Shown here: positions 1-7,925 of the stretch, piece after piece | How positions within the stretch are numbered: position 1 is the stretch's first letter | Layout of the letters: the number at the start of each line of letters is the position of its first letter | Source of the DNA: an uncultured Pseudomonadota bacterium | GTDB lineage: Bacteria > Myxococcota_A > UBA796 > GCA-2862545 | Length of the DNA stretch: 64,000 bases | Direction of reading: 5' to 3' | Assembly: GCA_913061235.1 (NCBI GenBank) | Contig: CAJXTB010000028.1 | Coordinates: 18,576 to 82,575 of the forward strand | Program-made: the position numbers and the translations under genes | Notes under the pieces: model-generated | The model's input: the letters and a program-made list of their open reading frames with translations, nothing else | What the model was told of the DNA's origin: nothing | Databases searched by the model: none

Positions 1-344
1 TGGTAGATTTCCCACGATGTCCCCATGGGGTCGGTCACCCAGGCGCGCTGCATTCCGGCGTAGCAGCACTCGGTCTCACCTTCAATGTGAACGCTCACGC
101 CGGCCTCACGAAGGGCTTGCCAGCGTGCCTTTAGCGCGGTGTCGTCCTCAAGCCGCAGGCCGAAGTGCTCGGATGACGACTGCTCACGCGGCTTGCCAGG
201 CTGCAAACTCAGCACGATTGGAACGTCCGACGGCGCAAAGCGAAGGTAGTCGTTCCGCTTCTTGTCGGGGGCGCCGAGAAGGGCTGTGTAGAAGGCCTCG
301 GCTGAGGCGAGGTCTGGTGTGGGCAATGAGATGTGAACGCGCAT
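1..344 (-). CDS. ArsI/CadI-like VOC (glyoxalase-fold) protein, 3' end outside window
   Basis: The minus-strand frame starts at an ATG (342-344) preceded by AGGAG and runs off the left edge with 114 residues visible. It begins MRVHISLPTPDL and has the single-module VOC pattern. His4, His60 and Glu112 sit where VOC proteins hold their metal. A vicinal cysteine pair, Cys93-Cys94 in ETECCYA, followed by WVTDPMG, is the hallmark of the ArsI (C-As lyase, cleaves methylarsenite) and CadI group. That family is cytosolic, uses Fe(II), and is usually encoded near ars genes, but the rest of this locus is not in the window. A cadmium-induced CadI-type role cannot be separated from ArsI here. Confidence 0.8.
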   Translation of the reverse strand, partial: MRVHISLPTPDLASAEAFYTALLGAPDKKRNDYLRFAPSDVPIVLSLQPGKPREQSSSEHFGLRLEDDTALKARWQALREAGVSVHIEGETECCYAGMQRAWVTDPMGTSWEIY

Positions 345-484
345 GTGTGACTCCTAGTCACCTAGCAAGACGCAGTTGGGGGCAAAGCGACGCAGGATTT
401 CTTTTCCGAGAGCGTTTTGGCCCCTCACACCTGCCAATGACGCATCGTGTCCTCAGCCCTCCGATACCGGCGTTACCCGGCCCC

Positions 485-1843
485 ATGAGTACACCGACCC
501 TGCATTTTCTCCCTCTCGGCGGCGCCGGCGAGATTGGCATGAATCTCAACCTGTATGGGTTCCAAAACCGTTGGTTGATGGTGGACTGTGGCGTGATGTT
601 CGAGCGCACGGGGCCCGAAACGCAGGCGGTCTTGTTTCCGGATGCGTCCTTCATTGTCGCCCAGCGGCATCGTCTTGAAGGGCTGGTTCTGACGCATGCA
701 CACCAAGACCATATTGGGGCTGTTGTAGACCTGTGGCCCAAGCTGAAGTGCCCCGTCTACTGCACGCGATTCACCGCTGAGATGCTGCGCGAGCCACTCG
801 CAGAGGCGGGACTGCTCGACAAGGTGCCGATTCGCCTGTTGGACGAGCGAGAATCGTGGAAGGTCGGGCCGTTCGAGCTGTCGCGCATTCCCATCACCCA
901 CAGCATTGTGGAGATGGGCGGTCTGCTCATCAAGACCTCCGCGGGTTCGGTGTTTCATACCGGCGACTTCAAGCTCGACCCGGACCCACTTGTTGGCCTA
1001 CACACGGACGAAGCGGCCCTCAAGCGATTGTCGGAGCTCGACCTGCTAGCGGTGGTCAGTGACTCTACGAACGCGGACAAAGAGGGATGGACGGGGAGTG
1101 AAGGCGCTCTGGTTCCTCACCTCGAAGAGGTGATTCGGGACCGGCCTGGACGCGTGGCGGTCGCGATGTTCTCAACGAATATTGCCCGGGTTCGTAGTTG
1201 GATATTGGCTGCGCACGCTGTGGGACGAAGCCCTGTGCTGCTCGGGCGTTCCCTGGAGAAGACCGTTCGTGCGGCGCAGGCGGCTGGCTACCTCCGAGAC
1301 GTACCCGAGATTGTGTCGGCGCGTGACTTCGGCTTGCTACCTCCGGAGAATGTGCTGCTGCTGTGTACTGGCTCGCAAGGCGAGCCGAAGGCCGCTCTGG
1401 GTCGGTTGAGCAGCGGTACGCATCGCTCGGCCTACCTAGAACCCGGCGATACAGCGGTGTTTAGCTCTCGCTGCATCCCTGGGTGCGAGGTGAGCGTGGA
1501 GCAGGTCCAGCTGCAGCTTCGGGAGATGGGTGTGAGCGTGGTGACGGACGCCGATGCCTTCGTCCATGTGTCTGGGCACCCGTGTCGGGACGAGCTGCGT
1601 GCCCTGTATTCGTGGATTCAGGCGCGAACGGTCATTCCGGTTCATGGCACACCGAGCAAGATGAAGGCGCATGCCGAGCTCGCTCGTTCCGAGGGATTCA
1701 AGAGCCTGACGGTCAGCAATGGCGATATTGTCCAGCTCTCCCCAGGGGAGCCGACCATTGTCCGTCGCATCCGCACCGGTCGGCATGTACGGAGAGAAGA
1801 CCGGCCCCGTCGTCCCAGGCGTTCTCGTCGCTTTAGTCGATGA
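485..1843 (+). CDS. Ribonuclease J-like metallo-beta-lactamase/beta-CASP nuclease, short form
   Basis: The first plausible start is ATG 485 (MSTPTLHFLPLGGAGEIGMN). The frame stays open upstream, but that part is antisense to the VOC gene. RNase J degrades and matures RNA in the cytoplasm. The metal motif HAHQDH lies at residues 71-76, followed by PITHSI, FHTGDFKLD, the beta-CASP motif HVSGHPCRDEL and VHGTPSKMKAHAEL. The protein is 452 aa, whereas RNase J is usually about 550 aa, so the C-terminal domain is missing and an Arg-rich tail (RRPRRSRRFSR) stands in its place. The 3' end overlaps the convergent M56 gene by 11 bp. The Shine-Dalgarno is weak and the start is moderately certain. Confidence 0.85.
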   Translation: MSTPTLHFLPLGGAGEIGMNLNLYGFQNRWLMVDCGVMFERTGPETQAVLFPDASFIVAQRHRLEGLVLTHAHQDHIGAVVDLWPKLKCPVYCTRFTAEMLREPLAEAGLLDKVPIRLLDERESWKVGPFELSRIPITHSIVEMGGLLIKTSAGSVFHTGDFKLDPDPLVGLHTDEAALKRLSELDLLAVVSDSTNADKEGWTGSEGALVPHLEEVIRDRPGRVAVAMFSTNIARVRSWILAAHAVGRSPVLLGRSLEKTVRAAQAAGYLRDVPEIVSARDFGLLPPENVLLLCTGSQGEPKAALGRLSSGTHRSAYLEPGDTAVFSSRCIPGCEVSVEQVQLQLREMGVSVVTDADAFVHVSGHPCRDELRALYSWIQARTVIPVHGTPSKMKAHAELARSEGFKSLTVSNGDIVQLSPGEPTIVRRIRTGRHVRREDRPRRPRRSRRFSR

Positions 1844-3266
1844 GCCCTTCTGCGCGAAGGATTCCGGCTGCTGCCATGACGTCGACTGCGTACGATGGGA
1901 GCGCCTCGGCTTGGACCAGGGCAATGACGTCGCTAGTACCATGCTCAGCGATGGCCCCGCGGACTGCTCGTGAGCCCATATTGTAGGCGGCCAGGGCGAG
2001 ACCCCAGTCGTTGAACTCACCGTGTAGGTCGGCAAGCAAGCGCAGGGCGGCGTCTGTGGACTTGTCGATATCGCGTCGCTCATCCACGTTTCCGTCGATG
2101 GTCAGGCCGTACGTTGTGGCGGTCTGGGGAATGAACTGCCACAGACCTGCCGTGTTCATGACCGGATTCGCCTCTGGCGTGAGGTTGCGGTAGCCCGACT
2201 CCACAAGTGGCACAGCGGCGAGGTCTTGTGGCATGCCGCGGGCAATCAGCTCGCCTCTGACGGCTTCCACGCGGCTAGTCTCGGTAAGGCCTTGGATAAT
2301 CCAATTTGAGCCTGGCATGGCGGCTGCCGTCTCTCTGACAAGGTCGGCGTCAACAATGACGGATGACGCCTCAACATCCACCGATGGTGTGGGCGTTCCA
2401 GCCCAGGCGGTCGCGGCGAGCAGGCCAACGAGTAGACCCATGGCGGGGAGGGCGGTGATGCGCCGACGAGGGGTGGGGTTGAGCAGCATGTGGACTCTCC
2501 GTTGCACGAGGGTGCGGTGTGCGGCAAGGGCCGCTGAGGGAAGGGGACCGGTGCGGCGACGGGCGGCGCGAACCAGCGTGTCGGCGTACCGGACGGGGGA
2601 GCAGGTGCGGGCAATAGCGGCGTCACAGGCCAGCTCATCCACGCGCTGAACCTGCCGAGCCAGCCACCAGCCCGCTGGATTGAGGGCGCTAGCGACGGAC
2701 AGCGCGGTCCATCCCCACGCCCACAATGGGTCCGATGTACGGTGGTGTTGCAGCTCGTGGCGCAGGGCATGAACACGGTCATCTTCGTTCGATAAGGTCT
2801 GGGAATCCAAGACAATGACGCGACGCCAGGGAAGCCACAGTGCATAGGGGGTTCCGGATGTCGACCGCCTCACTTGCACCGTGGAGTGGGTTCGCAGTGG
2901 CGCTGTCTGGCGCAGAGCGAGTCCCAGGCGAACCATGTCGACGAGTGCCCAGAGAAGCGATGCTGCGGCGGGTATCAACCACCAAGGAAGGGCCTGCCGT
3001 GCGGCTTCTGCTACGAACGGTGCCAGCGGTGCGGTGATGATGGGCGTAGCCACGCCGGATGCCCACACGCTGACCCGCTCGGTGGGCGGTGTCCATCCAC
3101 CGGTCGGCTGCCATAGACTGGCCGCGAGCAACACGAGCGGCACTGCGAGTAGGCCTGCGCGAAGAATGCGCTGCTGGTGAGCGAACGGTGCCCTCAGGCG
3201 GTCGAGCGCCCAGGCTGCCACGGCGAGCACAACAACGAGCCCTTGAAGTACGAGGAAGGGGGTCAC
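1833..3266 (-). CDS. BlaR1-like M56 membrane metallopeptidase fused to a lytic transglycosylase domain
   Basis: The 477 aa protein has an M56 (BlaR1/MecR1) half: hydrophobic segments near residues 2-20, 34-52, 93-118 and 272-288, the zinc motif HELQH at 170-174 and a downstream VDELACD (Glu211). In place of the penicillin-binding sensor of BlaR1, residues about 310-477 form a family 1 lytic transglycosylase domain: PLVESGY with probable catalytic Glu356, GLWQFIPQTATTYGL and LALAAYNMGSRAV. After the fourth membrane segment this domain should face the periplasm. The gene overlaps the BlaI-type repressor by 4 nt, so the two are co-translated. By analogy the M56 half would inactivate the repressor. 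Sensing through the transglycosylase domain is inference. Confidence 0.85.
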   Translation of the reverse strand: MTPFLVLQGLVVVLAVAAWALDRLRAPFAHQQRILRAGLLAVPLVLLAASLWQPTGGWTPPTERVSVWASGVATPIITAPLAPFVAEAARQALPWWLIPAAASLLWALVDMVRLGLALRQTAPLRTHSTVQVRRSTSGTPYALWLPWRRVIVLDSQTLSNEDDRVHALRHELQHHRTSDPLWAWGWTALSVASALNPAGWWLARQVQRVDELACDAAIARTCSPVRYADTLVRAARRRTGPLPSAALAAHRTLVQRRVHMLLNPTPRRRITALPAMGLLVGLLAATAWAGTPTPSVDVEASSVIVDADLVRETAAAMPGSNWIIQGLTETSRVEAVRGELIARGMPQDLAAVPLVESGYRNLTPEANPVMNTAGLWQFIPQTATTYGLTIDGNVDERRDIDKSTDAALRLLADLHGEFNDWGLALAAYNMGSRAVRGAIAEHGTSDVIALVQAEALPSYAVDVMAAAGILRAEGLID

Positions 3267-3637
3267 TCGCTGTCTCGCGCGGTGTTGATGAGCGCCTGCA
3301 GCTCGTCGATTTCATCTGCGCTCAGAGTCTCGGACGCCACGAGGCTGCGGACCAACGACACCGGATTGCCGGAGAACAAGCGCTCCACCAAGTGCTTCAC
3401 GCCGCGTTGCGCGTAGCGGTCTTCTGCGACGGCGGCGGTGTAGATGAGAGCGCGGCCGTCTTTGCTCGTGCTGGCAAATCCCTTGTCCGCCAGGACCTTG
3501 AGCACCGTTGCAATCGTAGTGTAGGCGACCTCTCGGCTAGCCGAGATGTGACGGTGAACATACCGTACCGTGCTCGGGCCGTGGCTCCACAACACGTGCA
3601 TGAGTTCGAGTTCGGCTTCGGTGAGTAGCTTGGGCAT
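3263..3637 (-). CDS. BlaI/MecI/CopY-family transcriptional repressor
   Basis: This 124 aa protein shows the BlaI winged-helix pattern: LTEAELELMHVLWSHGP, then a recognition region (SREVAYTTIATVLKVLADKGF) and a C-terminal dimerisation helix region ending in LQALINTARDSE. BlaI proteins bind TACTA/TAGTA dyads as dimers and are cleaved by the partner M56 protease. It is the first gene of a two-gene operon and its stop overlaps the start of the M56 gene. A perfect palindrome lies 16 nt upstream of its start, so autoregulation is likely. Whether cell-wall stress is the inducer is not shown by sequence. Confidence 0.92.
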   Translation of the reverse strand: MPKLLTEAELELMHVLWSHGPSTVRYVHRHISASREVAYTTIATVLKVLADKGFASTSKDGRALIYTAAVAEDRYAQRGVKHLVERLFSGNPVSLVRSLVASETLSADEIDELQALINTARDSE

Positions 3638-3652
3638 CGGACCTTCGGGGTT

Positions 3653-3678
3653 CTTAGTACTAGCTTTATAGTACTAAG
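3653..3678. promoter_or_regulatory. Palindromic BlaI-type operator
   Basis: CTTAGTACTA (3653-3662) and TAGTACTAAG (3669-3678) are perfect 10-bp inverted repeats around a 6-bp AT-rich centre. The TACTA/TAGTA core matches known BlaI/MecI operators. It sits between the repressor gene (start 3637, minus) and the barrel gene (start 3761, plus), so it could control both directions. Confidence 0.8.
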
Positions 3679-3760
3679 GAGTTCGTTGGTGCAACCCACG
3701 CCTCCGTTCTTTTTGATAGGATCCCGCCCAGTCGGTGTTTTCCCGGCCACGAGGACACGC

Positions 3761-4414
3761 ATGATTGTGCTGCTGATGAGCCTGGCATCTGCTGGGGACC
3801 TGGACTTTACGACGGACCGCGGCGCGATTGGCGACTCCACAACGACCCCAGGTGAGGGGCATGTGATCTTGGAGGCCGGTTTCTCCGCCGTCTTTGACGA
3901 CACCGTAGACGTGGGTACTGCCGGACTGGTCGGACGCTTTGGCGTAGATGATGGCCTTGAGCTGCGCCTTCGCCTGCCCGACATTCGCTTCGCCGATGGT
4001 GTGTCGAGCGGCGACTTCGGCTTTGGTGCCAAGTTCGCCGCGACCGCCGCAGAGCGTTGGGGCGTGTCGATGGCTCCCGAGCTCCGCGTGAACCCGTCCA
4101 CCGGAGATGTCGGCGTGGACCTCTCTGCGAACCTGTCCTTCACCCTCGGACAGTTCTCGAGCTGGGCCCAGTCCGACGTGTTCTTTGCCGGTGAGGTTGA
4201 GCGCTTGTTTGTGGGCTTGGCCGTCGCCGTGTCATTCGGCCAAGCGTCTGCGTATTTGAACGTTGGAAAAGACGTGCCCGGTGCCGAGATGGTCGGTGGC
4301 GGAGGTGTCTTTGTGCTGTCCGATACTGTTCAGATCGACGTGGGTGTCGATCTGTACAATCAGCCAGAAGGCTGGCTACCCGTGGTCGTTGGTGGACTCG
4401 CTGTCGGGTTCTGA
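3761..4414 (+). CDS. Predicted outer-membrane beta-barrel protein
   Basis: ATG 3761 is preceded by GAGG at a 6-nt distance; the frame is open further upstream but gives no signal peptide. The 217 aa product starts with a short signal peptide (MIVLLMSLASAG) and then alternates hydrophobic and polar residues in strands such as LELRLRLPDIRF and VDLSANLSFTLG, ending in Phe (VVVGGLAVGF), as barrels do. I do not recognise a specific family. It is divergent from the BlaI operon across the shared operator and may be co-regulated with it. Its 3' end overlaps the convergent CvfB-like gene by 39 bp. Confidence 0.65.
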   Translation: MIVLLMSLASAGDLDFTTDRGAIGDSTTTPGEGHVILEAGFSAVFDDTVDVGTAGLVGRFGVDDGLELRLRLPDIRFADGVSSGDFGFGAKFAATAAERWGVSMAPELRVNPSTGDVGVDLSANLSFTLGQFSSWAQSDVFFAGEVERLFVGLAVAVSFGQASAYLNVGKDVPGAEMVGGGGVFVLSDTVQIDVGVDLYNQPEGWLPVVVGGLAVGF

Positions 4415-5248
4415 GTCGGCTTCGGACGACGTCATGCGCACACCATCTGGCTCCAACAAAACGCGGCGCTGCCGGTACAGTGAGCCAAGCGCCTTCTTGA
4501 AGACCTTCTTGCTCATCTGCAGCTCGAAGCGAATGCGATCGGGGTCGGACTTGTCGGTGAGGGGGAGAAATCCGCCCTTGGCGTTGAGTGCGTCGAGCAG
4601 TACGTCTACGGCGTCTTCAGTGCCTTCTCGCCGGGTGCGCTGAAGGGTGACGTCGATCTTGCCGTCATGACGCAGGCACTTGATGTAGCCGGTCAGCTCG
4701 TCGCCCAAGCGAATCTGCTGGTACGTCTCGTTGCTGTACACAATGCCGGTGTAGCGGTTGTCCACAACGACCAAGGCTCCGAAGTTGTTGAAGCCGAAGA
4801 CCAACAGCGAGACTTCCTGGTCGTTTTCGAGTCCATCAAGGTTGATGTCGAAGAACTCCACGAGTCGGTTGGACGCAAACAGTCGCCCCTGAAGGTCGAC
4901 GTCTACGCGGAACACAGCCCGGTCACCAACGGCCAGCCGCTCATGCTGTAGGTCAAAGGGCACAAACAGGTCGCGCTCAAGTCCCCAGTCCAGGTGCAGG
5001 CCGTGGCGTGAGATGTCAATGACCTCAAGCAGCGCGAACTGGCCGCGCTCGGCAAACGGCATGGACATTGTGGCGAGTGGAACGCCTTCTTTGTCGTTGT
5101 AGATGAACACCTTGATGCTGTCGCCAACATTCAAGTCACCTTTGACGTTTCGGGTCGGAAGCAGCGCGCTGTCCTCGCCGTCTCCGACTCGGAAACCGCC
5201 GTTTACAACCTCTTCTACCGTCAATGTCTGGATCATACCGATGACCAT
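4376..5248 (-). CDS. cvfB: CvfB/YitL-like S1-domain RNA-binding protein
   Basis: The 290 aa protein matches the CvfB architecture: an N-terminal S1-like module (GFRVGDGEDSALLPTR), a second one containing HLDWGLERDLFVPF, which is the most characteristic stretch of the family, a third around GYIKCLRHDGKIDVTLQ, and a C-terminal winged-helix region (FLPLTDKSDPDRI to KALGSLYRQRRV). In staphylococci CvfB binds RNA and affects virulence gene expression; the general role is RNA binding in the cytoplasm. ATG 5248 follows AGAGAGG, while two other in-frame ATGs (5272, 5236) are less well placed. The acidic C-terminal tail overlaps the barrel gene. Confidence 0.85.
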   Translation of the reverse strand: MVIGMIQTLTVEEVVNGGFRVGDGEDSALLPTRNVKGDLNVGDSIKVFIYNDKEGVPLATMSMPFAERGQFALLEVIDISRHGLHLDWGLERDLFVPFDLQHERLAVGDRAVFRVDVDLQGRLFASNRLVEFFDINLDGLENDQEVSLLVFGFNNFGALVVVDNRYTGIVYSNETYQQIRLGDELTGYIKCLRHDGKIDVTLQRTRREGTEDAVDVLLDALNAKGGFLPLTDKSDPDRIRFELQMSKKVFKKALGSLYRQRRVLLEPDGVRMTSSEADSEPDSESTNDHG

Positions 5249-5340
5249 GAGCGCCTCTCTTGAGCCGCGCATAACCGTGTGCAGCGCGGATGCTGTGACA
5301 AGCCGAGGCGCCGCCCATCATGGTCGGATAGCGTGCGAGC

Positions 5341-6090
5341 ATGTCTGACACCCTCTTGGCCACTCGCGACCTGCGCCGCTCCTTCGGGCGACGTGTGGTT
5401 ATTGACTCGCTCGATCTGAACGTACCCGAGGGCAAAGTGTACGGCTTTCTCGGTCGTAATGGCTCGGGAAAAACCACTACTATTCGCTGCCTCTTGGGCA
5501 TCTTGCGGCCGAACAGCGGCACGATTCGGTACGGCGACGTCACCGTCAAGCAGACCACCACTGCTATGAAGCGCGGCATTGGATATGTCAGTCAGCACCA
5601 GCACTTCTACGACTGGATGACTTGCGAACGCATTGGTCGCTTTGTCGGAGCGTTCTACCCGACCTGGGACCATAAGGAATACCGTTCACTACTCGAGCGC
5701 TTGAAAGTGGAGCGCAAGCAGCGCGTGGGAGAGTTGTCCGGCGGCACCAAGATGAAGCTGGCCATGGCCCTCGCTCTCGCCCACAAGCCTCGGCTGCTCA
5801 TTCTGGACGAGCCCACAGCCGGTGTGGACCCCGTAGCGCGTGCTGAGATCTTGGATGCCTTGCAAGATGAAGTGCGAAACCATGGTCGCACGGTGTTCTT
5901 CTCGACCCATCACCTGTTCGAGGTCGAGCAGATTGGCGACGTTGTCGGCGTGCTCACCAACGGGTCCCTGTTCTACGAAGGTGCCCTAGATGGCCTGGCT
6001 TCTGCCGTGCGTGAAGTTCGCCCAGAGCTGCCGGAACAAGCCAGTCTGGAAGCTGCATTTGTGGCGATTGCCCGGGACGTCACGCCGTGA
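5341..6090 (+). CDS. ABC transporter ATP-binding protein (ABC-2 exporter type)
   Basis: The 249 aa ATPase has Walker A GRNGSGKT at 38-45, signature LSGGT at 132-136, and Walker B LLILDE at 152-157 followed by PTAGVDP, with a switch His in STHH. It resembles the YtrB/CcmA-like ATPases that drive ABC-2 permeases. It powers the two large permeases that follow: its stop overlaps the next gene's GTG start (GTGA, 6087-6090). The substrate is unknown. It is the first gene of a tightly coupled three-gene operon. Confidence 0.95.
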   Translation: MSDTLLATRDLRRSFGRRVVIDSLDLNVPEGKVYGFLGRNGSGKTTTIRCLLGILRPNSGTIRYGDVTVKQTTTAMKRGIGYVSQHQHFYDWMTCERIGRFVGAFYPTWDHKEYRSLLERLKVERKQRVGELSGGTKMKLAMALALAHKPRLLILDEPTAGVDPVARAEILDALQDEVRNHGRTVFFSTHHLFEVEQIGDVVGVLTNGSLFYEGALDGLASAVREVRPELPEQASLEAAFVAIARDVTP

Positions 6091-7925
6091 GAGTGCTCGC
6101 ACTGCTCATCAAGGAAGCCGTTCAGCACACCGGAGGCATGCTCGGCGCCACGGTGATGATGGTTGGCATGTGGTTGATGTCGCTGTCCTTTGCCTTGAAC
6201 ACCGAGGCAAGCACGCTGCTGACTGCGGCAACCGGTCTTGTGTACTACGCAATGCCGCTGGCCATTGCCTACGTGCTACGCCGACTTGTCGTGCTGGAAT
6301 ACGACCAGCACACCCATGATTTCTTGGCGGGCCTGCCGGTCTCAGCCTTCTTGCACACAGCCCTCAAGTACGTTGTCGGCTTGACCCTTGTGTCGGTGTA
6401 CGGCGTGGTTGCGGTGCTCATCACAGCCGCCATCAGTAGCCGGCAAGAGCTCATCTCAGCCCGCTTCCTGCTTCAGGTCAACCTGCAGGTTCTCGTCTAC
6501 ACCTTTGCCTGGTACGGGCTGACCTTTGCTGCTGCCCACCTGGGGCGCTACCGCTTTACCTTCTGGTTGCTCGCGATTGCGCTGATGCTGTCGCTTGAGC
6601 AGGTAAACCCGGACATCTACCGGGATGTTCTCTGGCATTCAGCGCTCGCTGAGTCGCTGGACGTCACCCGTCTGGCTGTGCCGTGGAGTTCCTTGGCGCT
6701 GTCCATGACCTGGGGTGTGTTGGGCACCGCTGTCGGAATGTGGCTCGGCAGCTGGCAACAGGGAGCGGTGTGTGCCGGCTGGTTTACGCCCATGAGCTCG
6801 CGCGAAAAGACCTTCCTCGTGTTGCTGGTTTCGGTCAGTTGGCTGTCTGTCGACTTGATTGAGTACGTGTATGTGTCGGGTGGACCTAGCTATACGCGCA
6901 TGCCAGACGTGGGCCATCACAGTGTTGTGGTGCGTACAACGGCCAATCCACGCCTTGCGGCCATCGGGGCAGAGGTCGCTGAACACCTGCACCAGTTTGG
7001 GGTGGCTGTTGGGGATGAGACGTGGCCAACCATCGTGCTGGTTCCCGTTCTTCAGGATGCGGAAGAAGACGTTCACTGGCGCTCATTCGAGCATGACGAA
7101 CTGGTGTTGGAGGTCGACCTCAACAACCGCGACCATGCGTTGGTGACGGGCGTTGTGTACTGGACCCTTCAGCACCGCTCCCAGTCCATGCCGGCCATTC
7201 GCGGTGACATGGCCTGGATGGCCTACGGGGCTGCAAGCTGGTGGGTCGGTCCAGACCCGTCGGCACCTGATCTGTACGCACAACGCGCTGGTTTCGCCCG
7301 TCTTAGTGGTGTGGACGAGCGGGCTTTGGTCGACTCGCTGCTGCTGGAACAACGCTTAGGACCGGAAGTCGCTGAGGCTGTCGGCTGGGCTGGGCTGACG
7401 CTGCTGGAGGAGAAATCTGGACGCTTGTCGGTGGAAACGCTGCTTGGCAAGGTTCTGCGTCGGCGCCGCAGTGCACGGCTGATGGAGGCGGTTCGAACGG
7501 ACCTGTCGCGGCCTACGGCATGGATTGAGCGCGAGGCCAGAACCGACATTGAGAGTTTCCGTGCGGACTGGGCACAGGCCCTGACTAGCTACCAACACCA
7601 GCAAGCGGCAACGCTCAATAAGGCACGTCCCGAGTGGGGAACGCTGACGAGGACGGCGTCTGAAGTGGCAGATGTGGTCTTGGTCAGCGACTGGCCGGGG
7701 CGCTTTCCGAAGAACGAAGTTGAGCTGTTTTGGTTCGAGGTCCCAGCAATGCACAAGCGCCCTCTGCACTACAGCCCAGGGTCAGGCGACGACGAACCCA
7801 TGGTCTTGGCGGCTCAATCCACGCCCATCTCATGGGACGCGCGAGCGCCGGTGGCTGTGACCTATGCCGTGCACAGCGACCTGCTCGACTGTGAACTGTG
7901 GTCCGGACTGCGGGTGCTGCGATGA
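6087..7925 (+). CDS. ABC-2 type permease with large extracellular peptidase-like domain lacking HExxH
   Basis: The GTG start overlaps the ATPase stop. The first 250 or so of the 612 residues hold about six hydrophobic segments typical of ABC-2 permeases (for example TVMMVGMWLMSLSFAL). The rest is a soluble domain similar in placement to the metallopeptidase domain of the next gene. Where that gene has HELAH, this one reads DHALVTGVVYWTLQH, so the zinc motif is absent. A possible equivalent of the downstream Glu region is AYGAASWWVG. It probably forms a heterodimeric channel with the next gene, with this domain inactive or only substrate-binding. Confidence 0.75.
   Translation: MRVLALLIKEAVQHTGGMLGATVMMVGMWLMSLSFALNTEASTLLTAATGLVYYAMPLAIAYVLRRLVVLEYDQHTHDFLAGLPVSAFLHTALKYVVGLTLVSVYGVVAVLITAAISSRQELISARFLLQVNLQVLVYTFAWYGLTFAAAHLGRYRFTFWLLAIALMLSLEQVNPDIYRDVLWHSALAESLDVTRLAVPWSSLALSMTWGVLGTAVGMWLGSWQQGAVCAGWFTPMSSREKTFLVLLVSVSWLSVDLIEYVYVSGGPSYTRMPDVGHHSVVVRTTANPRLAAIGAEVAEHLHQFGVAVGDETWPTIVLVPVLQDAEEDVHWRSFEHDELVLEVDLNNRDHALVTGVVYWTLQHRSQSMPAIRGDMAWMAYGAASWWVGPDPSAPDLYAQRAGFARLSGVDERALVDSLLLEQRLGPEVAEAVGWAGLTLLEEKSGRLSVETLLGKVLRRRRSARLMEAVRTDLSRPTAWIEREARTDIESFRADWAQALTSYQHQQAATLNKARPEWGTLTRTASEVADVVLVSDWPGRFPKNEVELFWFEVPAMHKRPLHYSPGSGDDEPMVLAAQSTPISWDARAPVAVTYAVHSDLLDCELWSGLRVLR

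Noticed and set aside
17..484. In-frame N-terminal extension of the RNase J reading frame
   Set aside because: It is antisense to the ArsI/CadI-like gene, is Arg-rich with no family pattern, and the RNase J family start is at 485.
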